NCBI GenBank assembly: GCA_963662155.1 | Contig: OY759261.1 | Span: 36,001,522-36,065,521, forward strand | Length of the DNA: 64,000 nt | Source: Lamellibrachia columna | Taxonomy: Eukaryota > Annelida > Polychaeta > Sabellida > Siboglinidae | Direction of reading: 5' to 3' | Shown here: one piece after another, positions 1-11,831 of the stretch | How positions within the stretch are numbered: the first letter of the stretch is position 1 | How the letters are laid out: the number at the start of each line of letters is the position of its first letter | Made by a program: the position numbers and the translations under genes | The notes under the pieces: generated by a model | Seen by the model: only the letters and a program-made list of their open reading frames with translations | What the model was told of the DNA's origin: nothing | Database searches by the model: none

Positions 1-899
1 TGTTACGTGTTCTTGGCGTGCCATCGATGCCATATTGACCGTGTGACACTGATGCCTGGTGCTGGTGATGTTGCTGCGCCACCAAGTGTCCCGCATCTGG
101 CTGCAGACTTGAGACTGCGAGCCTCAGCACGTCATTCAAATGCCCGTCTGCTAGATGCGTTCATGGCTTGCATTACACGAAGTTCAATTTCATGTTCCCT
201 CCGTGTTGCAAGCCCTGAGACTTGTGAATCGGGAACTGCACGTAATTTGCATCCTTCAGTTACGTCTCCCACAATTGCAACTTGGTCTCGAAACCGGAGA
301 CAAACTGGCAGAATTCATTGATTAGTTGTTCTCGTCCCTGGAGTTGGGCGTTCAGCAGAGTGAGGCGCTCCGTGATGTAGACTAAAATGCTAAATCGCAC
401 ACCCATAAGAGGTCAACGAATGAGAGTACTTCTGCACCCTTCAGCACAGCATGGCAACCTAACCTGGCCAGGGCAATTCGGTTTAGTGCAGGAATTGTTA
501 ATATTGCACATTCACCTGGGACGGAAGGTGCTGGAACTGCCAGTGATGTAACGAGTGATGACGAGTGTTATTGAAAACAAAACATTATCACTCAAACACA
601 AAAAGAACTAGCATGTCTGCATGTACTCAAAAGTGAATTAATTAAAGTTTAAATGAAGTTCGAAATGTTTGATATGTTTATAGCGTGGAAATGGTATTAC
701 CAAGTTGCATTATATGATATGTCTCGCCTAGACGTCTCGTTTAGAATTTAGTCTAGGCAAGACGTACTATTTTTTATTTTATATATCAATATTGCGAGTG
801 CGGGCCGCACTATGCATAATCTCGCTATCAGTCCACGGGCCGCATTAAATAGCTGCCCGGGCCGCAGATGGCCCGCGGGCCGCAGGTTGCCGACCGCTG
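1..899 (-). mobile_element. hAT (Charlie-type) transposon end, cut by window edge
   Basis: Read on the minus strand, the element opens at 899 with CAGCGGTCGGCAACCTGCGG followed by CCCGCGGGCC. This is the classical terminus of Charlie-type hAT transposons. The GGGCCGCA word recurs several times within 795-890 as subterminal repeats. A transposase remnant in the same orientation lies at 190-400, so end and coding remnant agree. Only about 500 bp separate them, far too little for a full transposase, so an internal deletion is inferred. The other terminus and the target-site duplication are outside the window. A 13-bp hairpin with one mismatch (arms 721-733 and 751-763) sits inside. Confidence 0.6.
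190..400 (-). pseudogene. hAT transposase remnant (GTF2IRD2/ZBED5-like)
   Basis: The minus-strand translation contains ERLTLLNAQLQGREQLINEF followed by FETKLQLWET, a stop, and LKDANYVQFP. This matches the region of domesticated and active hAT transposases (GTF2IRD2, ZBED5, FAM200 group) that reads like LN..LQG..QLI..F...K..LWE......L.HFP. An in-frame TAA interrupts it after LWET and another stop ends it about 24 codons later. It is a dead fragment of the C-terminal half of a transposase, belonging to the element whose end is at 899. The open frame on the opposite strand across this DNA is its shadow. Confidence 0.6.
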
Positions 900-2950
900 C
901 CTTAAACCAAGTTGCACCCAGCTAGTTCAGCAGTATTTTAATCGAAAACCAGACGAACAAGATGTAAATTCAAATTGGAATATCTTTCATCAAACCTACA
1001 CTAAGTTGATAGGAGAATCCATCAATAGCCGCATGACAAAATCTAAACAACATCTACCCTGGGTCAAAATAAGCATTATCAGACTACAAGACAGAAAAAG
1101 AGAGAGAAAGGGACAAACCTCATGCTGAAGCCAAGAAAACCCACAAAAAAACATTGGAAATTTTTTCTTTAGAAAAGAAGTGGCCAAATCCTATAACAGT
1201 TACATTAACAACATCATTGGAGAAAGTTTGACGACAAATCCAAAACAATGCTGGTCCTTCGTCATACAAAAAAACAGAACATTCTCCTATTCCAACACTA
1301 GAAGTAAATAACAATTTGGAAACAACCGACCATGACAAAGCAAATGCTCTCAACGACCACTTCAAATAGGTTTTTACAAATAAGAAACTCCCTATCCCAA
1401 CGAAAGACATATCACAATTTCCATCAATTCAAACCCTAGAACAGCTTGAAGATCTAAAGTCCAATAAAGCACCATAGTCAGACGGAATTCCTGCAACAAT
1501 ACTAAAGAAACTGCTAAAGAGATTTCCCCCATAATACAACACATTTTCATACACAACTCGCAAACTCCCCCAAGCGTGGAATACAGCCCTTGTCACAACA
1601 ATACACAAAAATGCAATAAATGTGACCCTGCTAACTCTAGACCAATATCTTTAATTTGTATTATGTGCAAGGTGATGGAGCATATTGTCCTTAGCCACAT
1701 GTGGAAACACCTCGGCGCCAACAACAGTATTCTCCCTCACCAGCATGGATTCCGACCTGGACTTTCTTGTGAAACGTAGCTTGTTGAGGCAGTTCACGAC
1801 TGGGCTGCCTCCATGAACAAACGCCACCAAATTGACCTTATTTTACTAGACTTTTCAAAAGCCTTTGATTGTCTCCCACATCGACGACTCCTCAACAAAC
1901 TCAGTTACCACGGCATCACAGAAACCACGCTATATTGGATAAAATCTTTCCTGTCTAACCGAACTCAATGTATCTCAATAAATGGTTACCACTCATCCCT
2001 TGCAAACGTCATATCTGGTGTTCCTCAAGGCTCAGTCCTTGGCCCTGTCCTCTTTCTACTGTATATAAATGATATCACTGACACAACTTACCCCAACATA
2101 CAACTTTTTGCTGATGACTCAATTGTTTATAGAGAAATTCGATCATCTGAAGACCATGACATACTACAAAAATTCAACAAATTAACAGACTGATCAAATA
2201 AATGGCAAATTAAATTCAACTCATCAAAATGCCACCTACTCATAATTACTCATCAATTTAAACTTAGTCAGTTCACCAGCATCATCTCAAACCAGTCTAT
2301 TTCTCGAGTAAATTCACGTCCATACCTAGGCATAATCATATATTGTAAACTATCCTGGACTAAGCATGTACAAACCACTGCATCAAAATCTGCACAAACT
2401 TGCCTACTCAAATGAACACTGCATCCAGCTATAAAAAGTAAAGGATGCAGCCTACAATATGTTAGTAAGACCCTTATTTGAATATGGAGCGATAGTTTGG
2501 AATACACAGACCCAAAATAACATTGACAACTGGAGAAAATACAAAGAAGTGCCGCTCGATTTACCCTTAATATCCACCGTCGTACAACAAGCTTCACACA
2601 CCTACAACACAAACTTGGCTGGCAGATATTAGAACAACGACGATTACAATACCACCTCACTTTCTTCTACAAAATTAAACATAACCTCCTGAATATTTCT
2701 CTGCCAAAACATCTTATAGTCCCATGCACCCATGCCCGAAACAGCGATCCCGATAAATGTATACGAACACAAGCACGCATCAACACATATGCATACTCTT
2801 TCTTTCCTAGAGTAATATGAGCCTGGAATCTACACCCCATTGAAATAACAAGATTCCCCTCCATTCACTCCTTCCAATTAGTTGTGAGCACTGTCTATCT
2901 TGCCCCTTCAACTCACCTCATTCGTCTATATGGAGGATATCTGATTTAAT
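880..2950 (+). mobile_element. degenerate LINE with reverse transcriptase (Jockey/L2-like)
   Basis: The stretch encodes most of a non-LTR retrotransposon ORF2 on the plus strand with several stops and frameshifts. Readable blocks include NSRPISLICIMCKVMEHIV near 1636, the RT palm motif LLDFSKAFDCLPH near 1843, SGVPQGSVLGP near 2014 and LFADDS (variant of YADD) near 2104. Further on come WNTQTQ-like and RRLQYHLTFFYKI blocks typical of the ORF2 C-terminus. The two longest uninterrupted pieces are 1576-1779 and 1813-2193. Clade is judged only from motif style. The copy starts right beside the hAT end at 899 and has no clear 3' tail, so both ends are approximate. Confidence 0.8.
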
Positions 2951-3120
2951 AAACTTTTTATTTGCACTATTTTTTCAAAATGTATTATTTTCCACATTTA
3001 TATGCACATTATTCATGCGCACAAAGCCAAGCACCAACCACACTCCTATGTTGGCCCCGGAAAGGGCTGTTTGTAGTAAACACACGGAAGACGGAAGATA
3101 CGAGTTATATTCAGATGACG

Positions 3121-4647
3121 TTACATTAGGTGGCACACACTAGCCATCGTTATCTGCATCGTTGTAAGTCCCACAGTGCCGGTAATCCGTCGGGCGTATT
3201 CATCGTAGCAGATATAGTGAGAGCCACACGTGTTACTGTCCTGTCTTGGTAGAATAATCGAGAACTCATCGAAAACTTCCACACCGATATATGCTGCTTT
3301 CTACCTGATCATCTCATTGAATGCAGTCGTTGCGAAGTTGTTCAGTCCACCCCTTGTCTTTAACCTGTTGTCTATATCGGGATTCGGCGGCGACGTCAGA
3401 ACGACGACTTTGAATCCCTTCCGCTGAGAAACTTCTTCTAATTCCGCCAACGATTCGGCGAACCGACGAATCCCCGTTGACATTGCAATGGCAAGGCAAC
3501 GTGTGGACAAGTCGTGCGCACCTGTCTGTACAAATACCAAGTCCTTCTCCTTTAGAGTGTGACTCTTGTCGGACAAAATTCTTCCGAACTCGTCCGAAAA
3601 GATAGTCCAACTGTAGTGTAGGTTGGCAACACTTATAGTGTAGTGCTTCCTAACCAAATCCGCGGGTCTTTCATAGCATTTGTCTATCAGGTAGTCGTAC
3701 TTGTAACGCATATGCGACGAGCCGTAAATGTAAATGTTGCCGAAGCTTTTCACGCATGCGCACAAATGCGAATTTTTCAACGACCGGAACCACTTCCCGT
3801 CCTGCATTCTTGCAGTCCACTTTCTGTTCTTGTCGAAGTGCCACGTCACTACGTTCTTCCTCGAGGCGTCTCTCTTCAGAGCTCGGATTAGGGGCCAGTT
3901 GAGAACTCGCAATGTTGCCTTTTTCGCATCGTTGACACACACGCGTCGTGTCCATATCATTTTATGCAGAGTCTTATAAAGACTGGAGTAAGCGGAGAAG
4001 TTGACACACTGGAGTTGCACGGTAACTTTCCAACAGTTCGTTGTGGTCGTTTTCGTTGGAGCCGGCGGACAATATAGTATATACGTGCCGTTGTAGAAGT
4101 CACGAAACGAGCACACGCTCCTGAAATTGGCAGACTCGCTAACGCCGTACAAACAGCTACCACCAGATGTCGCTCGGTATTTGTGCTGCTCAGCTACCAG
4201 TAGAAACAAACCGGTGATACGAATATTTCTCTTTAGCAGCGATACTGTGTGACGGTATTGAGAAATGTCGACGTTTCTCATGTTATTTGACGCATTAAAT
4301 CGTGTTACGATATTGAGATTCTTGTAATGATTGTACTGATCTAATTCTGGCGCCAAGAAGTAATGTTCACCGATCGTGTAAGGCCTTTCCGCTTTTGATA
4401 GCACTGTCGCCACGTCATTGGTATTGGTGTCCCACTTGCCGCTGAATGTGTCATCATATGCCGGGTTTGTGTGCGTAGGCCTACGATGTAAGATACAGTT
4501 GACCGCCAGCAGTGCAACGATACCAACGCCAATGATCGCCGCAAACTGTTTCAGATATCGGTCGAGTTTAGCCATTATGTTCGTACCTGTGGCTTCAGTC
4601 GTATATTGTACGTACTTCTTCGTCGATGGGTTACCACAGCTGTGCAC
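3121..4647 (-). CDS. NXPE/PC-esterase-like type II membrane protein, interrupted by TAG
   Basis: Single-exon minus-strand frame. Residues 1-34 are a basic cytosolic tail, 35-53 a membrane segment (FAAIIGVGIVALLAVNCIL), then a lumenal part with many cysteines and N-glycosylation sites (NAS, NGT, NFS). The esterase domain shows GSSH at 309-312 (SGNH block I serine), TGAHDLS at 375-381 and GGLNN at 433-437. A TAG stop (3301-3303) falls after residue 448. The same frame then runs 59 more codons to TAA at 3121 and carries VFDEF, RQDS and GSHY, where the catalytic Asp/His are expected. Terminated at the TAG, the protein would lack that pair. The family resembles NXPE and related PC-esterases, whose substrates in invertebrates are largely unknown. 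An alternative start is Met25 at 4575. Reading as a one-step CAG-to-TAG nonsense change is inference. Confidence 0.7.
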
Positions 4648-4701
4648 AACTTGAGTGCCATGCTACCACATCGAGCCGGCATTAGTGGGGTGGCAAGCTG
4701 G

Positions 4702-4713
4702 GCGCATGCGCAG
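4702..4713. promoter_or_regulatory. NRF1-like palindromic site upstream of the esterase gene
   Basis: GCGCATGCGCAG matches the NRF1 consensus core (GCGCAYGCGC) and lies about 55 bp upstream of the ATG at 4647 of the minus-strand esterase gene. Such sites are common in core promoters of animal genes. The position is suggestive, but there is no direct evidence for a start site. Confidence 0.35.
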
Positions 4714-5215
4714 CAATACGAACCTAGTTAACTCGCTGCCAAACCTTAATTTGTCGTGTCACGAGTCGATCATTTATGTCATAAGTAGCACACTATCAAG
4801 GCAACAGTAACGAAAACTGTTAGACGTAAATACACCGAGCACTCAAAAGATGAACCAAAACTTCGCAACAATGCATCGCACGGAGTTAGACTGGTCCCAC
4901 GTCGTGTTGGTTTAGCGCCTTTATTAGACAGGGGGTGGACCGGGCAATCAACTGGGGCAACTATAAATACCGCTCGACTATTAAATAGTAGCAGCTGATG
5001 AATGAGAAACTGCACAACAGAGAGTTCAATCTGTTGCGGCGATTGATCGGTTACAGCACAACTTTAAACTGTGTCTGAACTTGTTCTGAACCCGAGGGAC
5101 GCCACTAATTGACCTAACTAGCATGACCTAGCAAGCGGCCAATCTGGCCAGGGGATGGCGACTAAAGTGCATTTACTTTGAAAGTAAACAAATTGTACAT
5201 AGAAAAGAAATCGGT
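4714..5215. other. 5' flank of the esterase gene, no gene seen
   Basis: Unique-looking sequence between the esterase gene and the next repeat. It holds no convincing coding frame, RNA gene or repeat that I recognise. It probably includes the distal promoter of the minus-strand gene. Confidence 0.4.
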
Positions 5216-5705
5216 AAAGAAAATTATGAAGAAACAAAGTTTATGGGAGAGTTACATGGAGACAAAAGAAGGGAAATACTATATTGAATATTGCAATGCT
5301 AGAAATAAAGGCCGTAAATTAACAAGGAGGATATAGAAGGAATTTGCGAAGAAGCTAGCAACAGAAGTTAAGTCGAACCGCAAAGCAATATGGAAATGAT
5401 CTTTAAAACCAAGGACGGGGAAGGCTTTACAGACTCGTACATATATATTAATGATCCTAAATCTAGATTTGCATATTCTGAAAGGAAAAAGGAAAATGTC
5501 TTGGGATGCCTTGTTTCAACAATTTTACTGTAGATCCAGATTATTACATCCCTAATATTTCACCAGTGGAATGAAGACACGACTTTGAAAAATTAAGAGG
5601 AGACGACTAAAAAAACCTTCTTTATCTTAATGTGGGTAAATCAGTTGGACCAAATTAGCACCTGAAAGTCTAACAAGTATACTATGCCAATGTCTGGAGC
5701 ACTGA
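5216..5705 (+). mobile_element. CR1-like LINE fragment
   Basis: Plus-strand translation gives KQSLWESYMETKEGKYYIEY, then EFAKKLATEVKSNRKAIW, YIYINDPKSR and a NVGKSVGPN block. This follows the order of the segment between endonuclease and reverse transcriptase in CR1-group LINEs (linker, DP.SK.., ENVLGCFFSSVF, then L...KS.GPDGI). Several stops and frameshifts are present. The copy is truncated on both sides and ends where the CAAATGCATTTG-rich repeat begins. Confidence 0.65.
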
Positions 5706-5714
5706 CAAACAGTC

Positions 5715-6350
5715 CAGGCTTGTTAACAAATGCAAATGCATTTGAATGCGCATTTGAATGCGTATTCAAATGCCTCCGTAAAATTGTAAATGCATTTGCA
5801 TTTGAATGCTTACCTTAAACATTTGCATTTGCATTTGAATGCGACCCACACGCATTTGATTTGTCAAATGCACAATCAAATGCACAATCAAATGCGCAAT
5901 CAAATGCATACGTAATTCTTTGAATAATTATTATTGTTAAATTAACTTTCACATGTTCACAACATGCTTTTGGAACAAATTGCTCTGTAGTCAGTAGTAT
6001 CCTCAGCAGATTATGAAATCATTGTTTGACCTGTGAATTCACTTTCACAACGTGCTCTTTGAAAAAGTGCTATATGGGTCAATGGTCAATTATTCAATGG
6101 CTCATGATTAAACTGTTAATCATAAAACGTGAAAAGACCAACTGGTCTATAAGTTGATGGCTTCAGAGATTACCTGTTCAATGAAACAATGTAGATAAAT
6201 GACATCCTTGTGTTGTATTCACACTGTTGGGGTGGGTTGGGGTGGCAGCTCATTAGGGGGAGTAAACATTAGCAATGCCAACCCTAAATATCTACAGCCA
6301 GAGAGAGTGATTGGTGGTAGTTGTAATTATCCACCAGGTTATCATCCCAG
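5715..6350 (+). repeat. dispersed repeat A, copy 1 (CAAATGCATTTG-rich)
   Basis: It begins CAGGCTTGTTAA and then packs many overlapping copies of the words CAAATGC and GCATTTG in both orientations over about 180 bp. An ordinary AT-rich stretch follows, then a conserved block with GGGGTGG runs and CTAAATATCTACAGCCAGAG. A second copy with the same order of landmarks is at 43996-44560. The CAG start and palindromic subterminal words recall hAT elements, but no matching right terminus was found. Confidence 0.7.
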
Positions 6351-6354
6351 CTCC

Positions 6355-6457
6355 GAAGAAACCATGATGAAGAAACCATGACGAAGAAACCACGACGAAG
6401 ATACCACGATGAAGAAACCACGATGAAGAAAACACGATGAAGAAACCACGATGAAGA
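6355..6457 (+). repeat. 15-bp minisatellite
   Basis: About seven tandem copies of GAAGAAACCAYGAYG with point differences. It begins inside the end of repeat A and has no coding significance that I can see. Confidence 0.85.
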
Positions 6458-7440
6458 CCTGATCGAATACCAACTTCGACATACGTTTGTAGGTTTCTTT
6501 AAATTTTAATTAGTTTTTGGTTGTTCAGGACCGTTAATCATCAATGAGTCATCAGTTCAGTCATCAATTAGTCATACTGTCGAAACCTGAACCACGTGAC
6601 ATTTAATTTCATGCCCGGTTAGATTAAACGGATTTATCTCACTTTTTGCAGTTAAATTATATTACAAATGTTATACTATTAAAGATAATGCAATCAGTTC
6701 AAACACCCACTCAAAACATTAAAATATATTTCAAAGCAATTATGTGTGCTTTGAAACATACTTGTAACCTCCTGAACTAACTTCTCACGGGTTCCCCTTC
6801 CAACATCCCTCACCGGGAAACTCACCTCGTCATTTGAAATCCTAATTAATGTCTTGAAAGCGTCATTCTACTCAGCCATTTCATACCAAATCTACTCACA
6901 AAATGTAATCACAAAATAACCCATACCACTATGTTAGTAATGTTTAAACAAATGTGAGGGGCGTTGTCTTTCCACCTATGAAAAAATGGTGTCCTGATGG
7001 TGCATAAGTCCACTTGGCTGCTGCCAGTCGCCAGACCAGATGTTTACTTTAGACAGATATTTGCAGATGCCAGTATTAGCCACCAGTTATCACCATACTA
7101 ATTATTTTATTGAATGACGTTTCTCGGTAGCGTCTATGACTCTATGGCTTGTCATGTCTATATTCTCATTCCCATTCACACTTGTGTGAACGTGACCTCT
7201 TCCAGGTGTGTGAATGCAGGGCAGCTGGAAGTGCCTGGGTAACACTGGATATGAAATATCCATTAATACCAAGTGCTAAATGAACACTTAATTGAGAGTT
7301 AATTGGGAATTTGCCAATTAAATAATAAATTAATAAATTAAATTAAAATAGCCTTCCTGGTAAATTAGTTAATTATATTAAATTAATTGTATTAAATTAA
7401 GTATGCCTGTTGTATAAAGCAGCTCATCAAGCAAAATTTA
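6458..7440. other. AT-rich intergenic DNA
   Basis: No coding exon, RNA gene or recognisable mobile element. The last 150 bp are very AT-rich with repeats of ATTAAATTAA words. Confidence 0.4.
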
Positions 7441-9465
7441 ACAAGATTTGCCAACCAAGCCAAAGGCCCATATGGCAAGTGGAAAAGTAAGTAATTGGCT
7501 CACCGAGAGTCCAATAACGTTCATTTACGTGTAACCCGCCCTCCTGAGATATGTGTCAACCCTGTTTTTAAACATATTCACGCTGCTAGCAGTTATACAA
7601 TCCGTAGACAATTTGTTCCATTAATTTATTGTCCTCTGCGAGACCGAGTACTTCCTGATATCCAATCTACACTGATCTTTTACTAATTTTACCTCATGTC
7701 CTCTAGTTCTGCTATGACCACATCGCATCCATCCTAGAGACTCTCCATTGGCTTCCTGTCCAGTACCGTATTGAGTACAAGGTCGTAATGATGACCTTCA
7801 TCTGCTTTCGCCGAGCTACATCGCAGACATGCTCCAGTTCTACCAACCCTGCAGAACGTTGTGATCCTCATCAGACTCTCTCCTGACTGTACGCAGTGCA
7901 CATCTCCACCATTATGGTGATCGTGCCTTCTGCATCGCTGCTCCCCGCCTGTGTAACAGTCTTCCCCATGATATTCGAAAAAGTGAATATATACACCTTC
8001 AAAAAACTCTTGAAAACTCTCTTGTTTAAACGCGCATATTATTCTTAACAGTCAAATTGATTCGACTTTTAGTGCTACGGTCTATGAACTTGGATTTGCT
8101 CTGTGTGTTATGCTTTTCTTTATTTATTTATCTATTTATTTATTTTTAATCTGGACTCTCTTTAAAGATGTTTGTGTCAACGCTTTTGAAAACGATCACC
8201 TGGATCCATGGCGCTCTAAAATTGCTCTAATTATTATTATTCTGGTATCCTTCTATATTTTCATACCCTTTCAATATCTAAAAACCTTCAATCTGATCTC
8301 CTCTTAACCTCCTTGTCTCTAGAGTTGTTAAACCACATTCTTTCGTGCGTTCTTCATAACTAAGGTCTCTCAGTTCTGGAATAATTTTAGTTGCTCTCCT
8401 ATATGCGTACAAGCGTATTTATATCCTTCTTACGAAATATTCTCCAAGCTTGTATACATCATTCTAAATGAGGTCTAACTATTATTTTATACGGAGGTAT
8501 AATTAGCATTTTTTCCTTGTATGTTATGTTTCTTCTAATCAACCCAATAATTTAATTACCCTTTGAAGCTGCAATACCACACTGCTCTGAAACTTTCATA
8601 TCAGCGCTTATTGTAACTCCTAAATCTTTTTTTAACAGTAGTACCCAGAACAGTATGTCCCATTTTATAGTTTACATCAAACTTCCCATGTCCTGTATGT
8701 AAGCATTTACCTTTCCCAAAATTGAACAACATTTGCCGGTTCTCAGACCATTTCACTAAAGTCTAGAATTTGTTTAAGGGTTGTCTATAACCATCAGTGT
8801 AAACCTTCCTAAACACTTTTGTGTCATCCGTAAATTTCAGTACGTTACTTTTTATATTGTCGTCCAAGTCATTGCTATATATTAAGAATAACAAAGGTCC
8901 TAATACTGATCTTTGTGGTATCCCACTCAAAACTGATTTACAGTTTGAAACTTCTCCATCTACTACAACATGCTGTCTACTGTCAGTCAGCCATTGTTCT
9001 ATCCAGTCAATTATGCCATCCCCGATACCATGGGCTTTTAATTTAAGTAGTAATCTTTGATGTGGCACTTTGTCAAAAGCTTTCTGAAAATCTAAGCAGA
9101 TAATATCTAGTGGCGATCCCTCGTCTATCCACTTATATATATAGTGATTTCTTCCAAAATACATAACATATTTTTAAGCAAGACCTCGGTTTTAGGAATT
9201 AAGTTTGAGATGAATTTAATAATGTATGCCTAACCAGGAGGTCCACTATATGGTATTTAATTAACATTTCTAATAATTTACAAATCACTGACGTTAAACT
9301 CACTGGTCTGTAATTCTCTTACTTATTTCTTGAACCCTTTTTAAATAATGGTATGATGTTTGCTTCTTTCCATTCAAAAGGAACAACTCCCTCTATTAAT
9401 GACAAGTTGAACACTCTTGCAAATTGTATAGCGTCAAGGGTCAAGCAAGGATAATATGTGCTGTG
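7441..9465 (-). mobile_element. CR1-family LINE copy, with another LINE nested in it
   Basis: A CR1-group element in reverse orientation. The best preserved part, 8763-9164, encodes RT with [20 protein letters not shown], then KLKAHGIGDGIIDWIEQWLT, SGIPQRSVLGP and FTDDTKVF (Ala replaced by Thr in the catalytic box, and QG changed to QR). Upstream RT sequence continues to about 9460, and the thumb and 3' region run down to 7441, split by an insertion at 7717-8241. The same family recurs at 18010-19285, 20815-20895, 22145-22445 and 46100-47480, so it is the commonest identifiable element here. Confidence 0.85.
7717..8241 (+). mobile_element. 3' end of an L2/CR1-like LINE nested in the CR1 copy
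   Basis: Plus-strand translation reads LETLHWLPVQYRIEYKVVM, then RSSSDSLLTVRSAHLHHYGD, RAFCIAAPRLCNSLPHDIRK and FKKLLKTLLFKRAYYS. This is the stereotyped C-terminus of L2/CR1-group ORF2 proteins. The copy ends with GGCGCTCTAAAATTGCTC and an ATT-repeat tail, as expected for such LINEs. Comparison with the CR1 copies near 18240 and 22150 shows it interrupts that element, so it inserted later. Confidence 0.75.
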
Positions 9466-9488
9466 TTGAATACCATCCATCAATAGCG

Positions 9489-9663
9489 GTACACCAGGTC
9501 ATACGTAACTGTACACCAGGTCATACATAACTGTACACTAGGTCATACATAACTGTACACCAGGTCATACATAATTGTACACCAGGTCAAACATAACTGT
9601 ACACCAGGTCATACATAACTGTACACCAGGTCATACATAACTGTACACCAGGTCATACATAAC
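9489..9663 (+). repeat. 22-bp minisatellite
   Basis: Eight near-identical tandem copies of GTACACCAGGTCATACATAA plus CT, with one or two substitutions in some units. Confidence 0.95.
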
Positions 9664-9783
9664 ATGTCCCTTCACGTATAATAAAACTATGAAGTACGCA
9701 CTGAAATCAACATCCTCATCTTCAATTATACTGTTAAATACTGTTGTGTGGTGACATTGAATAAGCTAATCCTGGTCGACACA

Positions 9784-9803
9784 ATATATATATATATATA
9801 AAT

Positions 9804-9870
<67 letters not shown>
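9784..9870 (+). repeat. compound microsatellite (TA)n(GA)n
   Basis: A short TA run is followed by a pure GA run of about 60 bp. Confidence 0.95.
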
Positions 9871-9874
<4 letters not shown>

Positions 9875-10049
9875 CGGTTACTCAAGACCGTATCAGCTCA
9901 AAAGTATCATATCTAATAACAGGAGGAGAAATGATGTGAGTTAAAATTTCAATAATATACAATATAGCACTTTGCGTATGAAGTTTTTATCGTCCACACG
10001 TAAATAAAGTAGAGGGCTTAGAGTTTAATAAATCTGCGGTATGTTTTCG

Positions 10050-11770
10050 TTCACGTAAATCTAGAGAAAGTCAGTTAGTTGAATTTATACACGAGCTACA
10101 TCAAAATACTGAAAAAAGGAATTCAAACTGATGCTGTGGTGATGGCTTATAGTAAGGCCTTTGATAAGCTACATAGGTGTCTCAAAACAGATTATTATAC
10201 AAACTACAACACTATGGAATCATTAAAATTAATCTAAAATTTAGACTTTTTAACGGACCTTAAACAGATCGAGAGTAATAGTAGACGGTCAATCATCTAA
10301 AAAAAACTCCAGTAGCATCTGGGGTGCCACATGGCTATGCACTCGGCCCAATTATCTTACTTATTTACACAGATGACCTCGATCCTTGATCATGTAACAT
10401 CAAATGTACAACTTTTTGCAGATGATACTATCATTTATAGAAAAGTACAAACCTGAAATGACATTAATCAACTACAAAATTAAGATGGTTTAATTAAATG
10501 TATAGCATGGGAAAAATAATGGCACATGAAATTCCATCCAAGAAAATGTCAAATTATTAGATTCAGAAGAAATAGTAAACCTATTGCATGATTCCCATTA
10601 CTCACAGAGAGGACGACAACTGTAGAACATCACAGCCAAGGCAAATTGCACACTAGGATTCATCAAACGATATCTTCAGTTACATTATCACAACATCAAG
10701 AAACAGGCATGCATCTAGGTGTATTAGTTGGTACTAGCTTTGGCCTAGTAAGACCACAGGTCGAGTGCTGCTCCTCGGTCTGGACGCTCATATCAACAGT
10801 AGTGTTTATAAAAATTAGATGGCACAGAGGAGATCTGCAAGGTGGGTTCTAGGACAGAACCACAACACTTCGAGCGACAGACATGTTACATCAACTCGAA
10901 TACGCCACATTGCAACAACGGCGCATTAACTCCACATTAATATTAAAGTATAAGATATAGATTTGTATATTGCATATAAACAAATTAAGTACACTGTAAT
11001 ACCTCTCGATCTCCAGTGACTCACACTTCCAGATATATACAGTATATTATACACACCCCTTTAGCTATATTCAACCATGTAGACCTACTAAAACCAATTC
11101 ATACAGGATGTCATTCATTCCCAGAACCATACTATAATTTCTGTAGTAAACTGGAATAATCTTCCCAGAGGTGGTGCATGCCCCACTCTGGAGACATAGG
11201 TATCGACTGGCTGGTCTCCCAATTCTACAGTGAAATAAATATACCCTCTTTACGCCTTATGTAAAAAAAATTACACCTTATGCATGTAACAGTTTTTACA
11301 CCTTATGTAACAGTCTTCAATTAGATGAGGTTAACATAGTATTTGAGGTTAACATAGTACTATAAAAGATAATACAAGAAATTGTTGTTAAAGAAATATG
11401 AATTAGCATAGGAATATATAATGTGATTCTAGTAATGTAACTACAGTAATGTATGTGAGTAATATATGTTCATGCGTGATTGAATAGTATAATTCATTAT
11501 GCATAGTATGAAGTAATCATCCAGTAATGACTTTATGATGATAACAAACAAGACCAGAGTATGTGGAATTGTGAAATATATGTAATGCACGTAGGTACAT
11601 TTAATTATAAGCTCTGTTTTACTTAGAATTGTATGTGGTGATATGAAAGGGGAAAGTACTACATAAGTATTACACTTCTGCGTTCCCCATGTTCACTTGA
11701 ATATATATTATTATACTATGTACTAGTATTGTATCATTCTTGTAATGATGAAAATAAATTCAATTAAAAA
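10050..11770 (+). mobile_element. degenerate LINE with reverse transcriptase
   Basis: Fragmented ORF2 on the plus strand. SRESQLVEFIHELHQ near 10065, a YSKAFDK-like block near 10150, VASGVPHGYALGPIIL-like near 10312 and NVQLFADDTIIYRKVQT near 10402 mark the RT domain; a thumb region with TLQQRRINSTL follows near 10910. It is broken by many stops. An AT-rich 3' region ends at AATAAATTCAATTAAAAAAA near 11752, taken as the 3' end of the insertion. Motif style differs from the CR1 family at 7441-9465 and is closer to the copy at 880-2950. Confidence 0.75.
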
Positions 11771-11817
11771 AAGAAGACCGCCTAAACTGGGGCCGAATAG
11801 TAAAATTTGCTAGTACG

Positions 11818-11831
11818 GCGCCACCTAGCGG
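11818..11831 (-). promoter_or_regulatory. CTCF-like motif near a possible QTMAN promoter
   Basis: The minus strand reads CCGCTAGGTGGCGC, 13 of 14 positions of the CTCF consensus CCASYAGRKGGCRS. An inverted CCAAT box (ATTGG) follows at about 11851. The stretch lies 2.3 kb upstream of the first coding exon of the mannosyltransferase gene and could belong to its promoter or a first noncoding exon, but no transcript evidence is available. Confidence 0.3.

Noticed and set aside
7..321. 104-codon plus-strand frame
   Set aside because: Antisense to a recognisable hAT transposase remnant; no domain of its own.
3752..3765. GCATGCGCA word resembling an NRF1 site
   Set aside because: Lies inside the esterase coding sequence, so a promoter role is unlikely.
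3230..4654. Several frames overlapping the esterase gene
   Set aside because: Shadows of the long minus-strand frame, no domains.
9489..9663. Regularly repeated 22-bp units considered as a CRISPR-like array
   Set aside because: No unique spacers between the units; it is a simple tandem repeat in a eukaryotic genome.
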